Notes: generated by a model from the sequence alone, not told the origin. 64,000 bases of DNA from Thioclava dalianensis (GCF_000715505.1 NZ_JHEH01000005.1:62001-126000); one strand, 5' to 3'; shown: positions 8,617-17,786, numbered from the stretch's first letter. A program made the numbers and translations.

Positions 8617-9492
8617 CTACTCGATCGCGACCGTGGCCGTGCGCCCCAGCACCAAGCCCCGCGCCTGATCGCCATCCAGCTTGATGCGCACCGGCACCCG
8701 TTGCGCCAGCCGCACCCATGAGAAGGTGGCGGCGACATGGGCCAGCTCTCCCGCAGTGTCGGAGCGCTCACTATCGGCGATCCCCGCAGAGATGCTCTCG
8801 ACATGCCCGCTCAACGCCCGGCGCGTCCCCATCAGCGTGACCTTCGCCTTTTCTCCCACTGAGATCCGGGGCAGCTTGGTCTCCTCGAAATAGCCCACGA
8901 CATAGGTGGACGCTTCGTCGACCAGCGCCGCCACAGCCGCGCCCGCCGTGGCATAATCCCCCTGCTTGAGATGGAAATTCGTCACTCGCCCGTCCACCGT
9001 CGCACGTACCGCCGTGCGCTTGAGGTTGAGCTTGGCCAGATCCAGCGCGGCCTGCGCGGCGGATTCTGCCGCGATTGCAGATGTGAGGCTCGCCTCGTTC
9101 TCGTCCAAGACCTGCTGGGTCGCGAAATCCTGCCCCGCGAGGCGCTTCTTGCGATCAAGCGTCAATTGCGAGAGGCGGACCGACGCGCGCGCCTCATCAA
9201 GGGCCGCCTGCGCCTGTGACAGCGCCAGCTTGAAGCGCTCAGGATCGATGCGAAACAAGATGTCGCCCTTGTGGACCCGCTGCTCGTCATGGACCAGCAC
9301 CGCCCCCACCGGACCCGACACATCCGGCGTCACCCGCACGACATCGGCGCGCACATGCCCATCGCGCGTCCAAGGCGCGGCCATGTAGTAATCCCACAGG
9401 CTATGCGCGAGCACGAGCGCACAGGCACAGATCGCCAGCGTAATCACGACACGCCCTGCCGATCCCATCGCGTTTTTCAGTAAAGCAGCCAT
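8617..9492 (-). CDS. HlyD-family periplasmic adaptor of an efflux pump (AaeA/EmrA-like)
   Basis: Membrane-fusion protein of 291 residues: one N-terminal membrane anchor (about residues 15-33), a first half-lipoyl strand set (VTPDVSGPVGAVLVHDEQRVHKGD, partly cited), a coiled-coil hairpin rich in Ala, Gln and Glu (about residues 85-150), the second half-lipoyl part (RATVDGRVTNFHLKQGDYA region) and a beta-barrel. It would bridge the FUSC inner-membrane protein to an outer-membrane channel. Its start overlaps the DUF1656 gene by 16 bp. The order FUSC-DUF1656-HlyD matches AaeB-AaeX-AaeA, known for exporting hydroxybenzoates. Confidence 0.9.
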   Translation of the reverse strand: MAALLKNAMGSAGRVVITLAICACALVLAHSLWDYYMAAPWTRDGHVRADVVRVTPDVSGPVGAVLVHDEQRVHKGDILFRIDPERFKLALSQAQAALDEARASVRLSQLTLDRKKRLAGQDFATQQVLDENEASLTSAIAAESAAQAALDLAKLNLKRTAVRATVDGRVTNFHLKQGDYATAGAAVAALVDEASTYVVGYFEETKLPRISVGEKAKVTLMGTRRALSGHVESISAGIADSERSDTAGELAHVAATFSWVRLAQRVPVRIKLDGDQARGLVLGRTATVAIE

Positions 9493-9686
9493 TTCAACAC
9501 ATATCCGATCAGACCAAGGAGAACCCCGTAAAGGGCAACATCAAAGAGAGGGCGGTGCCAGATGAAGCGATAGGCTCCGATCCGGGCCAGCCCGTTGCGC
9601 AGCGCAAGAAACATCGCGTAAGCCATCAGCGCGGCAACCAGCAAAGTTGGCAGGAACACACCGTAGAGGTCGATTTGCTGCATCAC
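9477..9686 (-). CDS. DUF1656 small membrane protein (AaeX-like)
   Basis: A 69-residue protein with two hydrophobic helices (about residues 8-27 and 47-66) joined by a short basic loop containing GAYRFIWHRPLFDVALY, the usual DUF1656 signature. It overlaps the upstream FUSC gene by 4 bp and the downstream HlyD gene by 16 bp, so the three are translationally coupled. Its role in the efflux complex is not known. Confidence 0.88.
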   Translation of the reverse strand: MMQQIDLYGVFLPTLLVAALMAYAMFLALRNGLARIGAYRFIWHRPLFDVALYGVLLGLIGYVLKWLLY

Positions 9687-11800
9687 GCATCCCCGTTTTG
9701 CAAAAGCGCGGGCTGCGCCAGATCCAGCGGGCGCGGCGGCTTCCCGGCAGGCGAGATCCCCAGCCGCATCCCCGTGAGCGCCGCATAGACCTGCGCACGC
9801 GGGCGGCCATGAAGCTGCGGATTGAGACGCTGCGCCACGGCATCCAACGCCTCAAGCAGCGCCTCGCCCCCGGCTGTGTCCTGACGCGCGCGCCCGGCGT
9901 AGTAGCGCGAGACCTGCGCCAGAAACTGCTCCAGCACCGCGCCCGCCTCAGAGCCAAGCTGGGGCGCGAAGTGTTTGAGACGGATCACGTTGAGACCGAC
10001 GCGCAGGTCGCGCAGGATATCGACCGACAGCAGGTCATGGCCCGCGCTGAGCTGCGCCAGCCGCGGCCCCGCCTGCCCCAGCGCATCGACCAGCACCGGC
10101 CCCAGATCATCGGCAGACACCCGGCTTTCGGCGCGCGTGGCCTCGGCGATCCGGCGCCATGCCTCGCGCAGCACGCGATGGGCGGCCACATCCGCCCCGA
10201 TCGCGCGCACATTCGAAACCACGACCATCGCGATAATCATTCCCATGACAGTGCCGATATTGCCGCTCAGAAAGAGGCTCAGGTTGGGGCTGTACTCGGC
10301 CTTGAGCAGCAGCATGTAGGGAAAGTTCACGCACAGCGTCAGCCCGATTACCGCCGTCGCCGGGCGCGCCATCAAAACCCCGAAAGGCAAAAGATAAAGG
10401 CCCAGCGCGGCCAGAAGTGGCACGATCCCGGTGATCTGCGGCAAGACCGCATATTCATAGACGAAGACCGCGACCATTGTGCAGAGCAGGTATTTCAGAA
10501 AGCCCCGCATCGCAGGCACCGGATTGTCGATGCCCGCAAGGATGCAACAAAAGACCGGGGCCAGCTCGGCCATCGCAAAGCCGCCATCGCGCCAGCCCAA
10601 GGCCCGCCAGAGCGAGGCGGCAATCAGCACGGCCAAAAATGCCGCAAGGCCCGCCATCGCGGCGCTGCGCCAGTCGCGCACAGGCCGCCCTGCAGGCAAG
10701 CTGCCCAACAGCGCACGCACGTCTGGCCCGGGCCTTGCATCGCTTGCGATTGCCGCGCGCAAAGCCGCACAGTCGCGCCACAGATGCAGCAGATCGCGCA
10801 GCCGCTCGGCCAGATTGACATGGACAAGATTGCTCCAGCCGCGCTGCTCGCGCGCCTCTTCGCTGATCCGGCGCGCCCGCTCGATCAAGGGCACGGCCGA
10901 GATGCCGCTTGTGGCCCCGTCCTCGATCCAGCGCGCGATATCCTCAAGCAGCGCACTGGTCTCGGGCGTCAGCGCATCAAGCGATTTGAGCACGCGGATC
11001 TGATCTTGCAGCGCCGAAAGCAGCGGCAGCAGGCGCGTCATCCGGGTTTGCAGCGCAAGGCTTATCTGCACGAGATCGCGGTGATGCGACGTGTCGTAAG
11101 AGATATGGGCCGTCAGCGCGCGCATATCCGTGGCATCGGCGGCCAGTTTGCGGATTTCGAGGCGCGCAGCCTCTCCGTCCAACGCGTCCCGCAAGGTCTG
11201 GCCCGCCAGCGCAGCCCCCGTATCCAACCAGCCCGAGGCGCGACCAAACACCACCGGCCCGATATGACGCGGAAAGATCAGCCGATTGACCAGCGCCGCG
11301 CAGATCACGCCGACGGCGATCTCTTCGACCCGTGCGACGACGGTCGGAAACACCGCCTGCGGGGTGTCGACCACGGTGAAGGCGACCAGCGCCACCGTGT
11401 AGCCGCCCAGCATAAAGACATAGCTGCGCGGCGTGCCGTCCAGCATCGACACGAACAGGCACCCGCCGATCCAGAGCCCGGTCACGAGAATGAACAGCGG
11501 CGGCGCGGCGACGAGATTGGGCAGAAAAGCGATTGTCATCACCCCGCCAAGGATCGTTCCCAACAGCCGGTAGACCGCCTTCGAGGTACTGGCCCCCGCC
11601 AACGGGTTCGACACGAGATAGACACAGCCCATCGCCCAATAGGGGTTTTCCAGATTGAACGCGCAGGCGATGAAAAACGCTACGCCCGCCGCGATGAAGG
11701 CCTTGATCGAGAACAGCGCATCGGCCACGAACAGCCCGGGGGGCGCCGAGGCTGGCGCGGGCCGTGATATGGCCCGTGCGGAGGCGGAAGCCTCACTCAT
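9683..11800 (-). CDS. FUSC-family efflux protein (AaeB / fusaric-acid-resistance type)
   Basis: Inner-membrane protein of 705 residues with two repeats of about six transmembrane helices (roughly residues 25-190 and 370-520), each followed by a large soluble helical segment, as in AaeB and FusB. The N-terminal half contains NPYWAMGCVYLVSNPLAGASTSKA-type FUSC motif (partly cited) and RLLGTILGGV. It probably exports aromatic acids or related amphipathic compounds with the HlyD partner, using the proton gradient. It is preceded by, and overlaps by 4 bp, a MarR-family gene that is likely its repressor. Confidence 0.9.
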   Translation of the reverse strand: MSEASASARAISRPAPASAPPGLFVADALFSIKAFIAAGVAFFIACAFNLENPYWAMGCVYLVSNPLAGASTSKAVYRLLGTILGGVMTIAFLPNLVAAPPLFILVTGLWIGGCLFVSMLDGTPRSYVFMLGGYTVALVAFTVVDTPQAVFPTVVARVEEIAVGVICAALVNRLIFPRHIGPVVFGRASGWLDTGAALAGQTLRDALDGEAARLEIRKLAADATDMRALTAHISYDTSHHRDLVQISLALQTRMTRLLPLLSALQDQIRVLKSLDALTPETSALLEDIARWIEDGATSGISAVPLIERARRISEEAREQRGWSNLVHVNLAERLRDLLHLWRDCAALRAAIASDARPGPDVRALLGSLPAGRPVRDWRSAAMAGLAAFLAVLIAASLWRALGWRDGGFAMAELAPVFCCILAGIDNPVPAMRGFLKYLLCTMVAVFVYEYAVLPQITGIVPLLAALGLYLLPFGVLMARPATAVIGLTLCVNFPYMLLLKAEYSPNLSLFLSGNIGTVMGMIIAMVVVSNVRAIGADVAAHRVLREAWRRIAEATRAESRVSADDLGPVLVDALGQAGPRLAQLSAGHDLLSVDILRDLRVGLNVIRLKHFAPQLGSEAGAVLEQFLAQVSRYYAGRARQDTAGGEALLEALDAVAQRLNPQLHGRPRAQVYAALTGMRLGISPAGKPPRPLDLAQPALLQNGDA

Positions 11801-12246
11801 TCCTTTTCGTCGAGATAAAGGGCGTTCGAGAGCCGCGCGAGCACACGCTCGGTCGCTGCCAGATCCTCGCGGCTGACATCCCCCAGCAAACGCATCCGCA
11901 GCGCGCGCAAAAGATCGGAGGCATTTTGCGCATGCGTACGGCCCATCTGCGTGAGATAGACCAGCTTCGCGCGGCGGTCGCTCGGATCGCCCTCCCGGCG
12001 CAGATAGCCATCGCGCTCCAGCACGTCGAGAATGCGCACAAGTGCTGTCCCCTCCACGCCGACCCTGCGGGCCAGTTCGGTCTGACGGATGCCATCGCCG
12101 TCGCGCAACAGATGCACCATCGGCAAGGCCATCGCATCCGACCAGCCTTCGCGGCTCAGCTCGCGCGCGATCTCACGCCGCCACGATTGCGCCACCGCAA
12201 TCAACAGCGGCGCAAAGCTGGTATTGTCCTCAATGCGGTCGGTCAT
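11797..12246 (-). CDS. MarR-family transcriptional regulator
   Basis: A 149-residue winged-helix regulator: the recognition region RQTELARRVGVEGTALVRIL lies near residues 54-73 and the wing REGDPSDRRAKLVYLT near residues 83-98, both typical of MarR. As first gene of the MarR-FUSC-DUF1656-HlyD operon it most likely autoregulates and derepresses the pump when a phenolic ligand binds. GAAGGG lies six bases before the ATG at 12246. An inverted repeat at 12284-12312 upstream is a candidate operator. No outer-membrane channel gene is present nearby. Confidence 0.9.
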   Translation of the reverse strand: MTDRIEDNTSFAPLLIAVAQSWRREIARELSREGWSDAMALPMVHLLRDGDGIRQTELARRVGVEGTALVRILDVLERDGYLRREGDPSDRRAKLVYLTQMGRTHAQNASDLLRALRMRLLGDVSREDLAATERVLARLSNALYLDEKE

Positions 12247-12283
12247 TTTCGGCCCTTCCCTCTCAGCGGCGGGCCGACAAATA

Positions 12284-12312
12284 GATGATATATCAACTAT
12301 TGCAATATCATC
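12284..12312. promoter_or_regulatory. MarR operator candidate
   Basis: AT-rich inverted repeat GATGATAT/ATATCATC (arms 12284-12291 and 12305-12312, 13-bp spacer) immediately upstream of the marR-type gene; a perfect 10-bp palindrome TGATATATCA at 12286-12295 overlaps the left arm. The AT-rich patch contrasts with the GC-rich surroundings and probably holds the promoter as well. Confidence 0.5.
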
Positions 12313-12383
12313 TTAATGTGCATCTGCGCACGGAGCAGTCGCAGACGGAAAGAAGCCACAGGACCCAATCGGGAAAACGCGAA

Positions 12384-12408
12384 GGGGCTGGCCACATGGG
12401 CCAGCCCC
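12384..12408 (-). terminator. Hairpin at the end of the ycj-like sugar operon
   Basis: Perfect 10-bp stem GGGGCTGGCC/GGCCAGCCCC with a 5-nt loop, 50 bp after the last gene of the minus-strand operon. Only a short T-rich tail follows, so termination strength is uncertain. Confidence 0.6.
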
Positions 12409-12457
12409 GAACACATCGCTTCCGCGCAAGCTCACTCTGCCAATGAGCGCAGGAGAT

Positions 12458-13612
12458 CTAGAGCGCGCACCAGATCCCGCCCGCATCCGACGAGCGCAGC
12501 GCGGCCTCGACAAAGCGCATCCCTTGCACGCCATCCGCCACGCCCGGCAATGAGCCCTCTGACGCAGGCGCACCGGAGGCATGCGCAAGGATCGCATCAG
12601 CGGCATCGGAATAGAGCGTCGCGAAGGCCTCCAGGAAGCCCTCGGGATGACCTGCCGGAACACGCCCGAGCGCCGCCACCTCCGGCGCAAGCCCCGGCCC
12701 ACCCCGCGACAACAGGCGTGGCGGCTCGCCAAACGGAGTATGGCGCAACGTGTCGGGCGCGGTATGCGCCCATTCGAGCCCGCCCTGCGCGCCGTAGACA
12801 CGCAGCTTCAGCGCGTTCTCATTGCCCGGCGCGACCTGACTGGCCCAGAGCATCCCCTTCGCGCCGCCATCATAGCGGATCATCATCTGCACATCGTCAT
12901 CGACCTGCCGCCCCGGCACGAAACGGGTCAGCTCGGCGCAGATTTCGCGCGCCTCCAGCCCTGTCACAAAGCTTGCAAGGTTCATCGCATGCGTGCCGAT
13001 ATCGCCAAGCGCCCCGGCCGCACCCGCGCGTTCCGGGTCCACACGCCAGAGCGCCTGTTTCGTGCCATCCTCCGAGACCGGCTCGGTCAGCCAGTCCTGC
13101 GGATATTCGACCTGCACCACCCGGATCGGCCCCAGCGCACCGGCGGCCACCATCGCGCGGGCCTGCCGGATCATCGCGTATCCGGTATAGGTATGGGTGA
13201 GGACGAAAAGCGCACCGCTCTGCGCGACCTGCTCGGCCAAAGCCTCCGCCTCGGCCAGCGTGCGCGTGATCGGCTTGTCGCAGATCACATGGATGCCCGC
13301 TTGCAGAAAGGCCGTGGCGACCGGCGCGTGCAGGTGATTGGGCGTGACGATGGAAACCGCCTGAATGCCATCAGGTCGGGCGGCCTCGGCGCGCGCCATC
13401 TCCACGAAATCGCTGTAGCTGCGCGCCGGATCCAGCCCCAGCGCCGCGCCCGAGCGCCGCGCGCGCTCAGGGTCCGAGGACAAGGCCCCTGCGACCAGTT
13501 GATAGCGATCATCGAGCCGGGCGGCGATCCGATGCACCCCCCCGATAAACGCGCCTTCACCGCCGCCAACCATCCCAAGGCGAATACGCCGATCTGTTAT
13601 CTGCTCGCTCAT
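12458..13612 (-). CDS. Gfo/Idh/MocA-family NAD(P)-dependent sugar dehydrogenase
   Basis: A 384-residue oxidoreductase with an N-terminal Rossmann fold (RIRLGMVGGGEGAFIGGVH, glycine-rich, residues 10-28), the family lysine in CDKPITRTLAEAEALAEQ near residues 112-115, and the substrate-side motif GALGDIGTHAMNL near residue 205 with the catalytic Asp/His pair. Family members oxidise or reduce a sugar or polyol hydroxyl with NAD(P). It is the last gene of an operon that holds a second, only distantly similar Gfo/Idh/MocA gene, two sugar isomerases/epimerases and a complete ABC importer, so it may catalyse the closing reduction or the opening oxidation of an epimerisation sequence. Substrate unknown. 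Confidence 0.88.
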   Translation of the reverse strand: MSEQITDRRIRLGMVGGGEGAFIGGVHRIAARLDDRYQLVAGALSSDPERARRSGAALGLDPARSYSDFVEMARAEAARPDGIQAVSIVTPNHLHAPVATAFLQAGIHVICDKPITRTLAEAEALAEQVAQSGALFVLTHTYTGYAMIRQARAMVAAGALGPIRVVQVEYPQDWLTEPVSEDGTKQALWRVDPERAGAAGALGDIGTHAMNLASFVTGLEAREICAELTRFVPGRQVDDDVQMMIRYDGGAKGMLWASQVAPGNENALKLRVYGAQGGLEWAHTAPDTLRHTPFGEPPRLLSRGGPGLAPEVAALGRVPAGHPEGFLEAFATLYSDAADAILAHASGAPASEGSLPGVADGVQGMRFVEAALRSSDAGGIWCAL

Positions 13613-13623
13613 GTCTGGCCCCC

Positions 13624-14679
13624 TTATCCAATCCCGAGAATGCGTTTGTTGGCGGTCTCATCGGTGCCAGCGCCTGCGAAATCGTCAAAGGCGTGGTCGG
13701 TCACGCGGATGATGTGATCGGCAATGAATGCAGCCCCTTCGCGCGCGCCGTCCTCGGGATGTTTGAGCGCGCATTCCCATTCCAGCACCGCCCAGCCGTC
13801 GAAATCATGCGCGGCGAGCTGCGAGAAGATCCGTTTGAAATCGACCTGCCCATCGCCCAGAGACCGGAAGCGCCCGGCGCGATCCACCCAAGACTGATAG
13901 CCGCCATAAACCCCTTGCCGCCCCGAGGCGACGAACTCCGCATCTTTGACGTGAAAGGCCCGGATCCGTTCGTGATAGATCTCGAGGTGATCGAGATAAT
14001 CGAGCTGCTGCAGCACGAAATGCGAGGGATCATACAGCAGGTTTGCGCGGGCATGGCCGCCGACCCGCTCGAGAAACATCTCATAGCTGATCCCGTCATG
14101 CAGATCCTCGCCGGGATGCAGCTCAAAGCACAGATCAACGCCGTTCTCTTCGCAGATATCCAGAAGCGGGTGCCAGCGGCGGGCCAGCTCGTCAAAAGCG
14201 GTCTCGATCAGCCCCGCAGGGCGCTGCGGGAACGGGTAGAGGAAGGGCCATGCCAGCGCGCCCGAGAAGCTGGGCAACGCGCTCAGCCCCATCCGGCGCG
14301 AGGCTTGCGCTGCAAAGCGGAGCTGCGCGCAAGCCCATTCTTGCCGCGCCTCCGGGCGGCCATGCAGCTCGGGCGGGGCGAAGCCGTCGAGCAAGGTGTC
14401 ATAGACCGGATGGGCCGCGACAAGCTGGCCTTGCAAATGCGTCGCAAGCTCGGTCACCGCCAAGCCATGCGCGGCAACAGTGCCAAGGATTTCATCACAG
14501 TAATCCTGCGAGCCCGCCGCGCGCTCGATATCGATAAACCGACGATCCCACGCAGGGATTTGGACCCCCTTATAGCCGAGCCCGGCGGCCCAACCGCAGA
14601 TCGCATCCAGCGAATTGAAAGGGGCGTCATCGCCCGCGAATTGCGCAAGGAAGAGGGCGGGCCCCTTGATCGTTTTCAT
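13624..14679 (-). CDS. Sugar phosphate isomerase/epimerase-like TIM-barrel protein (351 aa)
   Basis: A xylose-isomerase-like TIM barrel. Metal-ligand candidates sit at strand ends: the Glu in CFELHPGEDLHDG (about residue 180), the Asp/His of LLYDPSHFVLQQ (about residue 217), the His in IRAFHVKDAEFV (about 243) and the Glu in WAVLEWECALKHPEDG (about 300). Enzymes of this fold interconvert keto-sugars or epimerise carbons next to a carbonyl. GGAG lies upstream of the ATG at 14679. It is paired with the dehydrogenase at 12458-13612 (11-bp gap), repeating the dehydrogenase/isomerase pairing found upstream in the same operon. Confidence 0.85.
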   Translation of the reverse strand: MKTIKGPALFLAQFAGDDAPFNSLDAICGWAAGLGYKGVQIPAWDRRFIDIERAAGSQDYCDEILGTVAAHGLAVTELATHLQGQLVAAHPVYDTLLDGFAPPELHGRPEARQEWACAQLRFAAQASRRMGLSALPSFSGALAWPFLYPFPQRPAGLIETAFDELARRWHPLLDICEENGVDLCFELHPGEDLHDGISYEMFLERVGGHARANLLYDPSHFVLQQLDYLDHLEIYHERIRAFHVKDAEFVASGRQGVYGGYQSWVDRAGRFRSLGDGQVDFKRIFSQLAAHDFDGWAVLEWECALKHPEDGAREGAAFIADHIIRVTDHAFDDFAGAGTDETANKRILGIG

Positions 14680-14702
14680 GCGGTGTCTCCTATGGAAATG
14701 GC

Positions 14703-14731
14703 GCGGGGGAAGCCCTGAGGCGCGCCCCCGC
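14703..14731 (-). other. Intercistronic stem-loop in the sugar operon
   Basis: Seven-base inverted repeat GCGGGGG/CCCCCGC with a 15-nt loop between the second dehydrogenase gene and the 351-residue isomerase gene. It may mark an mRNA processing or stability point; no T-run follows. Confidence 0.4.
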
Positions 14732-14738
14732 CCGTGTG

Positions 14739-15881
14739 TCAGGCAACCCGGCGCAACAGCGCGCGAGCGGCATCGGGGTCCAGCGGTTCGGGCCGGGTGC
14801 AGGTGGTGCTCAGCTCAACGAACCCGCCCTCTTCGCCCGAGCGCAGGATCGCGCTCATGATGTCGATCCCATGCGGCGCCCGGTCGATCGAGCAGCGCGC
14901 CTCGCGCCCCTCAAGCAATGCCAGCGCCATATCGGCCAGACCGGCAGAGCGGTAATTGGCCAGCTTGCCTGCCTTATGCTCTTGGTTGGGCACGCCGAAG
15001 GGATGATCCCACGGCGCAACCGGTGCAATCGCCCCGTCGCGCCCCGCGATCTCGACCGGACCGCTGAAGAAGTTCGGATCGGGCAGAAAGAGCGAGCCCT
15101 CTGTGCCGTAAAGCTCCATATGGCCGTGGCGATGCGCCCAGACATCCCAGCTGGTCGAAAGAGTCACCGTAGCCCCTTGGGCAAACTCCAGCAGTGCGTG
15201 GATATTGGTTGGCGTGTTCACCTCGATCGTCTCGCCCGCGCGCGGCTCGGAGGTGATCGTGCGTGTGGGCGTCGCGCTGGAAGTCAGTGCGGCCACACGT
15301 TTGACCGGCCCGATCAGATTGATCAGATTGGCGAGGTAATAAGGCCCCAGATCCAGCATCGGACCGCCGCCCGGCTGGAAGAAGAAATCGGGATTGGGGT
15401 GCCAATGCTCCATCCCGTGGCTCATCACATACGCGGTGCCCGCGATGATCGTGCCAAGGTCTCCCGCATCCAGCACGGCGCGCGCCTGCTGATGCGCCCC
15501 GCCCAAATAGGTGTCGGGCGCGCTGCCCACCGAAAGCCCCTTGGACTGCGCCAGATCGCGCAGCTCCTTGCCCTCTTGCGTCGAGAGCACGAAGGGCTTT
15601 TCGCTATAGACATGCTTGCCCGCCTCCAGCGCCGCTTTCGCAACCGCGAAATGCGCGCCCGGAATGGTGAGGTTGATGATCAGATCGACTGACGGATTGT
15701 CCAGAAGCGCCGCGACGCTTTGCGCCTCCACGCCATATTGCGTCGCGCGCGCCTGAGCCGCCGCAAGATCGAGATCGGCGCAGGCGACGACTTTGATCCC
15801 GCGAAACAGTGGCGCAAAGTCGAAATAGGTGGTCGAGATATTGCCGCATCCGATGATGCCGATGCCAAGTTCAGTGCTCAT
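14739..15881 (-). CDS. Gfo/Idh/MocA-family sugar dehydrogenase (380 aa)
   Basis: Second NAD(P)-dependent oxidoreductase of the operon. Rossmann motif GIGIIGCGNISTTYFD at residues 6-21, conserved Lys in SEKPFVLSTQEGKELRDLA near residue 95, and GGGPMLDLGPYYLANLINL near residues 171-189 carrying the Asp/Tyr active-site pair. The C-terminal half contains the beta-sheet substrate domain (WDVWAHRHGHMELYGTEG region). It differs clearly from the 384-residue paralogue in the active-site block (DLGPYYL against DIGTHAM), so the two probably act on different substrates or carbon positions. Confidence 0.88.
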   Translation of the reverse strand: MSTELGIGIIGCGNISTTYFDFAPLFRGIKVVACADLDLAAAQARATQYGVEAQSVAALLDNPSVDLIINLTIPGAHFAVAKAALEAGKHVYSEKPFVLSTQEGKELRDLAQSKGLSVGSAPDTYLGGAHQQARAVLDAGDLGTIIAGTAYVMSHGMEHWHPNPDFFFQPGGGPMLDLGPYYLANLINLIGPVKRVAALTSSATPTRTITSEPRAGETIEVNTPTNIHALLEFAQGATVTLSTSWDVWAHRHGHMELYGTEGSLFLPDPNFFSGPVEIAGRDGAIAPVAPWDHPFGVPNQEHKAGKLANYRSAGLADMALALLEGREARCSIDRAPHGIDIMSAILRSGEEGGFVELSTTCTRPEPLDPDAARALLRRVA

Positions 15882-15890
15882 GGAAAATCC

Positions 15891-16652
15891 TCACAGCTTG
15901 CGGGCGTTGTCGATGGAGACACGCGCAAAGCGCGCATCGTCGCTGGGATTGTCATGCTCCATCACGAAATGGGTCACATCGGCTTTGCGCAGAGCCGGGA
16001 GCAGCCGGTCCCATGGCAGGACGCCAAGACCCACATCGGACCAGCCATCCTCATCCGCCTTCTCGCCCTCGGGCGCGATATCTTTGACATGGGCGGCGTG
16101 CATCTGGGCGCCATAACGATCAATCCACTCGAAGGGATCAGCACCGCCGCGCGCGATCCACGCAATATCGGCCTCCCATGCAAGATCCGGCGCGGCCTCC
16201 AGGAGATGCGTCATCGGCACGCTGCCATCTGCCAGCGGCTTGAACTCGAAGTCGTGATTGTGCCAGCCAAACCCGAAACCGGCCTCGCGCAGCGGTGCCC
16301 CGGCACGGGCCAGACGGGCGCCAAACGCGGCCCAGCCCCCGGCATCGCTGGGGCGGTCATCGGGCATCAGGAAGGGCACGAAAAGCGAGGTCATACCAAG
16401 CGTCCGGGCGATCTCGATGGCGCGCTCGGGCGTGTCCTCGACAAGGGCGAGGCTGAAATGCCCGCTTGGCATGGTCAGACCCACCGCGTCGAGCTGCCTG
16501 CGAAAGGCGCTCAGCTCCGAGTCCGAAGAACTCTCGTAAAGCCCGCCAAAGCCCTCGACCCCGGTATATCCCGCGGCCGCCAGCATACCGAGCGTATCCT
16601 CGAGCGGTCCAAAATTGCGCGAACTGTAAAGCTGATAATTGAAATCGGTCAT
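15891..16652 (-). CDS. Sugar phosphate isomerase/epimerase-like TIM-barrel protein (253 aa)
   Basis: Compact xylose-isomerase-like TIM barrel. Candidate metal and catalytic residues: Glu in YTGVEGFGGLYE, His in FGFGWHNHDFEFKP (about residues 127-135), Asp in WEADIAWIARGG (about 160), His in MHAAHVKDIAPEGEK (about 182) and Glu in THFVMEHDNPSDD (about 230). The size and the WHNHDFEF block resemble the family that includes E. coli YcjR and inosose-type enzymes. The start at 16652 follows CAGGAGG by eight bases; an open frame extends seven codons further without support. Expected to act between the two dehydrogenases, for example on a 3-keto-sugar; this is inference. Confidence 0.85.
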   Translation of the reverse strand: MTDFNYQLYSSRNFGPLEDTLGMLAAAGYTGVEGFGGLYESSSDSELSAFRRQLDAVGLTMPSGHFSLALVEDTPERAIEIARTLGMTSLFVPFLMPDDRPSDAGGWAAFGARLARAGAPLREAGFGFGWHNHDFEFKPLADGSVPMTHLLEAAPDLAWEADIAWIARGGADPFEWIDRYGAQMHAAHVKDIAPEGEKADEDGWSDVGLGVLPWDRLLPALRKADVTHFVMEHDNPSDDARFARVSIDNARKL

Positions 16653-16691
16653 CTGGGGATCCTCCTGACGCATGTCTGTTTGGCCTCTGGC

Positions 16692-17783
16692 TCAGAGGCG
16701 GCGTTCTGTTTCGGCGTCGAAAATCGACGCGCGGGAAATATCGAAGGCAAGCGGCACCCGGTCGCCGGGCCGGTAGCGCCGCCCCGAGCCACAACGCACC
16801 GACAGGCGCGCCTCGCCAAGCGTGAGCCACACGAGACTGTCCGCGCCCATGGGCTCCTCCAGCTCGACCACCGCCTCGACCTGCCCGGGGCGGCCCACCG
16901 CGTCTTGATCGAACAGCAGATGCTCGGGCCGCATGCCGAAAATCACCTCGCGCCCGGGCAATAGCGCTGTATCGCCATCATAGCCCGCAAGCGGGGTCTC
17001 GATGCCTTGGCCGCGAAAGCGGACACCGTCTGCGCCCTCCTCCAGCCGCCCCCGGAAGAAATTCATCGCGGGCGAGCCGATAAAGCCCGCCACGAAAAGG
17101 TTGCAGGGCCGGTTGTAGATGGTGAGCGGATCGTCGAGCTGCTGAATTGCGCCGCCCTGCATCACCGCGATCCGGTCGGCCAGCGTCAAAGCCTCGATCT
17201 GATCGTGGGTGACATAGACCATGGTGGAGCGCAGCCGCTGGTGCAGACGCTTGATCTCGACCCGCAGATCGACGCGCAGCTTGGCATCAAGGTTCGAGAG
17301 CGGCTCGTCGAAGAGGAAAACATCGGCATCGCGCACCAGCGCCCGCCCAATCGCGACCCGCTGACGTTGCCCGCCCGACAGGTTCGAGGGGCGCCGCTTG
17401 AGCAAGGGCTCGATCTGCAAGATCTCGGCGGCCCGCGCGACCCGTTTATCGATATCCTCACGCGAATGCTTGGCCACGCGCAGACCGAAGCTGAGGTTCT
17501 TCTCAACCGTCATCTGCGGGTAGAGCGCATAGGACTGAAACACCATGCCGATCCCGCGATCCTTGGGCTCATCCCAGGTCACATTGCGCTCGTTGATCCA
17601 GACCTCGCCATCCGAGACATCAATCAAACCGGCGATTGCATTGAGCAGGGTCGACTTGCCACAGCCAGAGGGGCCAAGCAGCACGAGAAACTCCCCCGGC
17701 GCGATGTCGAGTTGCAGATCGCGGATGACATCCAAAGCCCCGTAGCTGATGCGCAGGTCGCGAACACTGACAGAAGAATCCAT
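16692..17783 (-). CDS. Sugar ABC transporter ATP-binding protein (UgpC/MsmX family)
   Basis: A 363-residue ATPase: Walker [10 protein letters not shown] (about residues 38-46), Q-loop FQSYALYPQMTV, ABC signature [15 protein letters not shown], Walker [12 protein letters not shown]-loop YVTHDQ, then an OB-fold MOI/TOBE regulatory domain from about residue 240, as in MalK/UgpC. It energises the CUT1-type importer made with the two permeases and the binding protein encoded just upstream. The gap to the next permease gene is 3 bp. Confidence 0.95.
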   Translation of the reverse strand: MDSSVSVRDLRISYGALDVIRDLQLDIAPGEFLVLLGPSGCGKSTLLNAIAGLIDVSDGEVWINERNVTWDEPKDRGIGMVFQSYALYPQMTVEKNLSFGLRVAKHSREDIDKRVARAAEILQIEPLLKRRPSNLSGGQRQRVAIGRALVRDADVFLFDEPLSNLDAKLRVDLRVEIKRLHQRLRSTMVYVTHDQIEALTLADRIAVMQGGAIQQLDDPLTIYNRPCNLFVAGFIGSPAMNFFRGRLEEGADGVRFRGQGIETPLAGYDGDTALLPGREVIFGMRPEHLLFDQDAVGRPGQVEAVVELEEPMGADSLVWLTLGEARLSVRCGSGRRYRPGDRVPLAFDISRASIFDAETERRL

Positions 17784-17786
17784 GGC

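Noticed and set aside
9647-11767. 706-residue plus-strand frame opposite the FUSC gene
   Set aside because: Arg/His/Gln-rich antisense frame; the minus-strand frame has proper membrane helices and the MarR/DUF1656/HlyD context.
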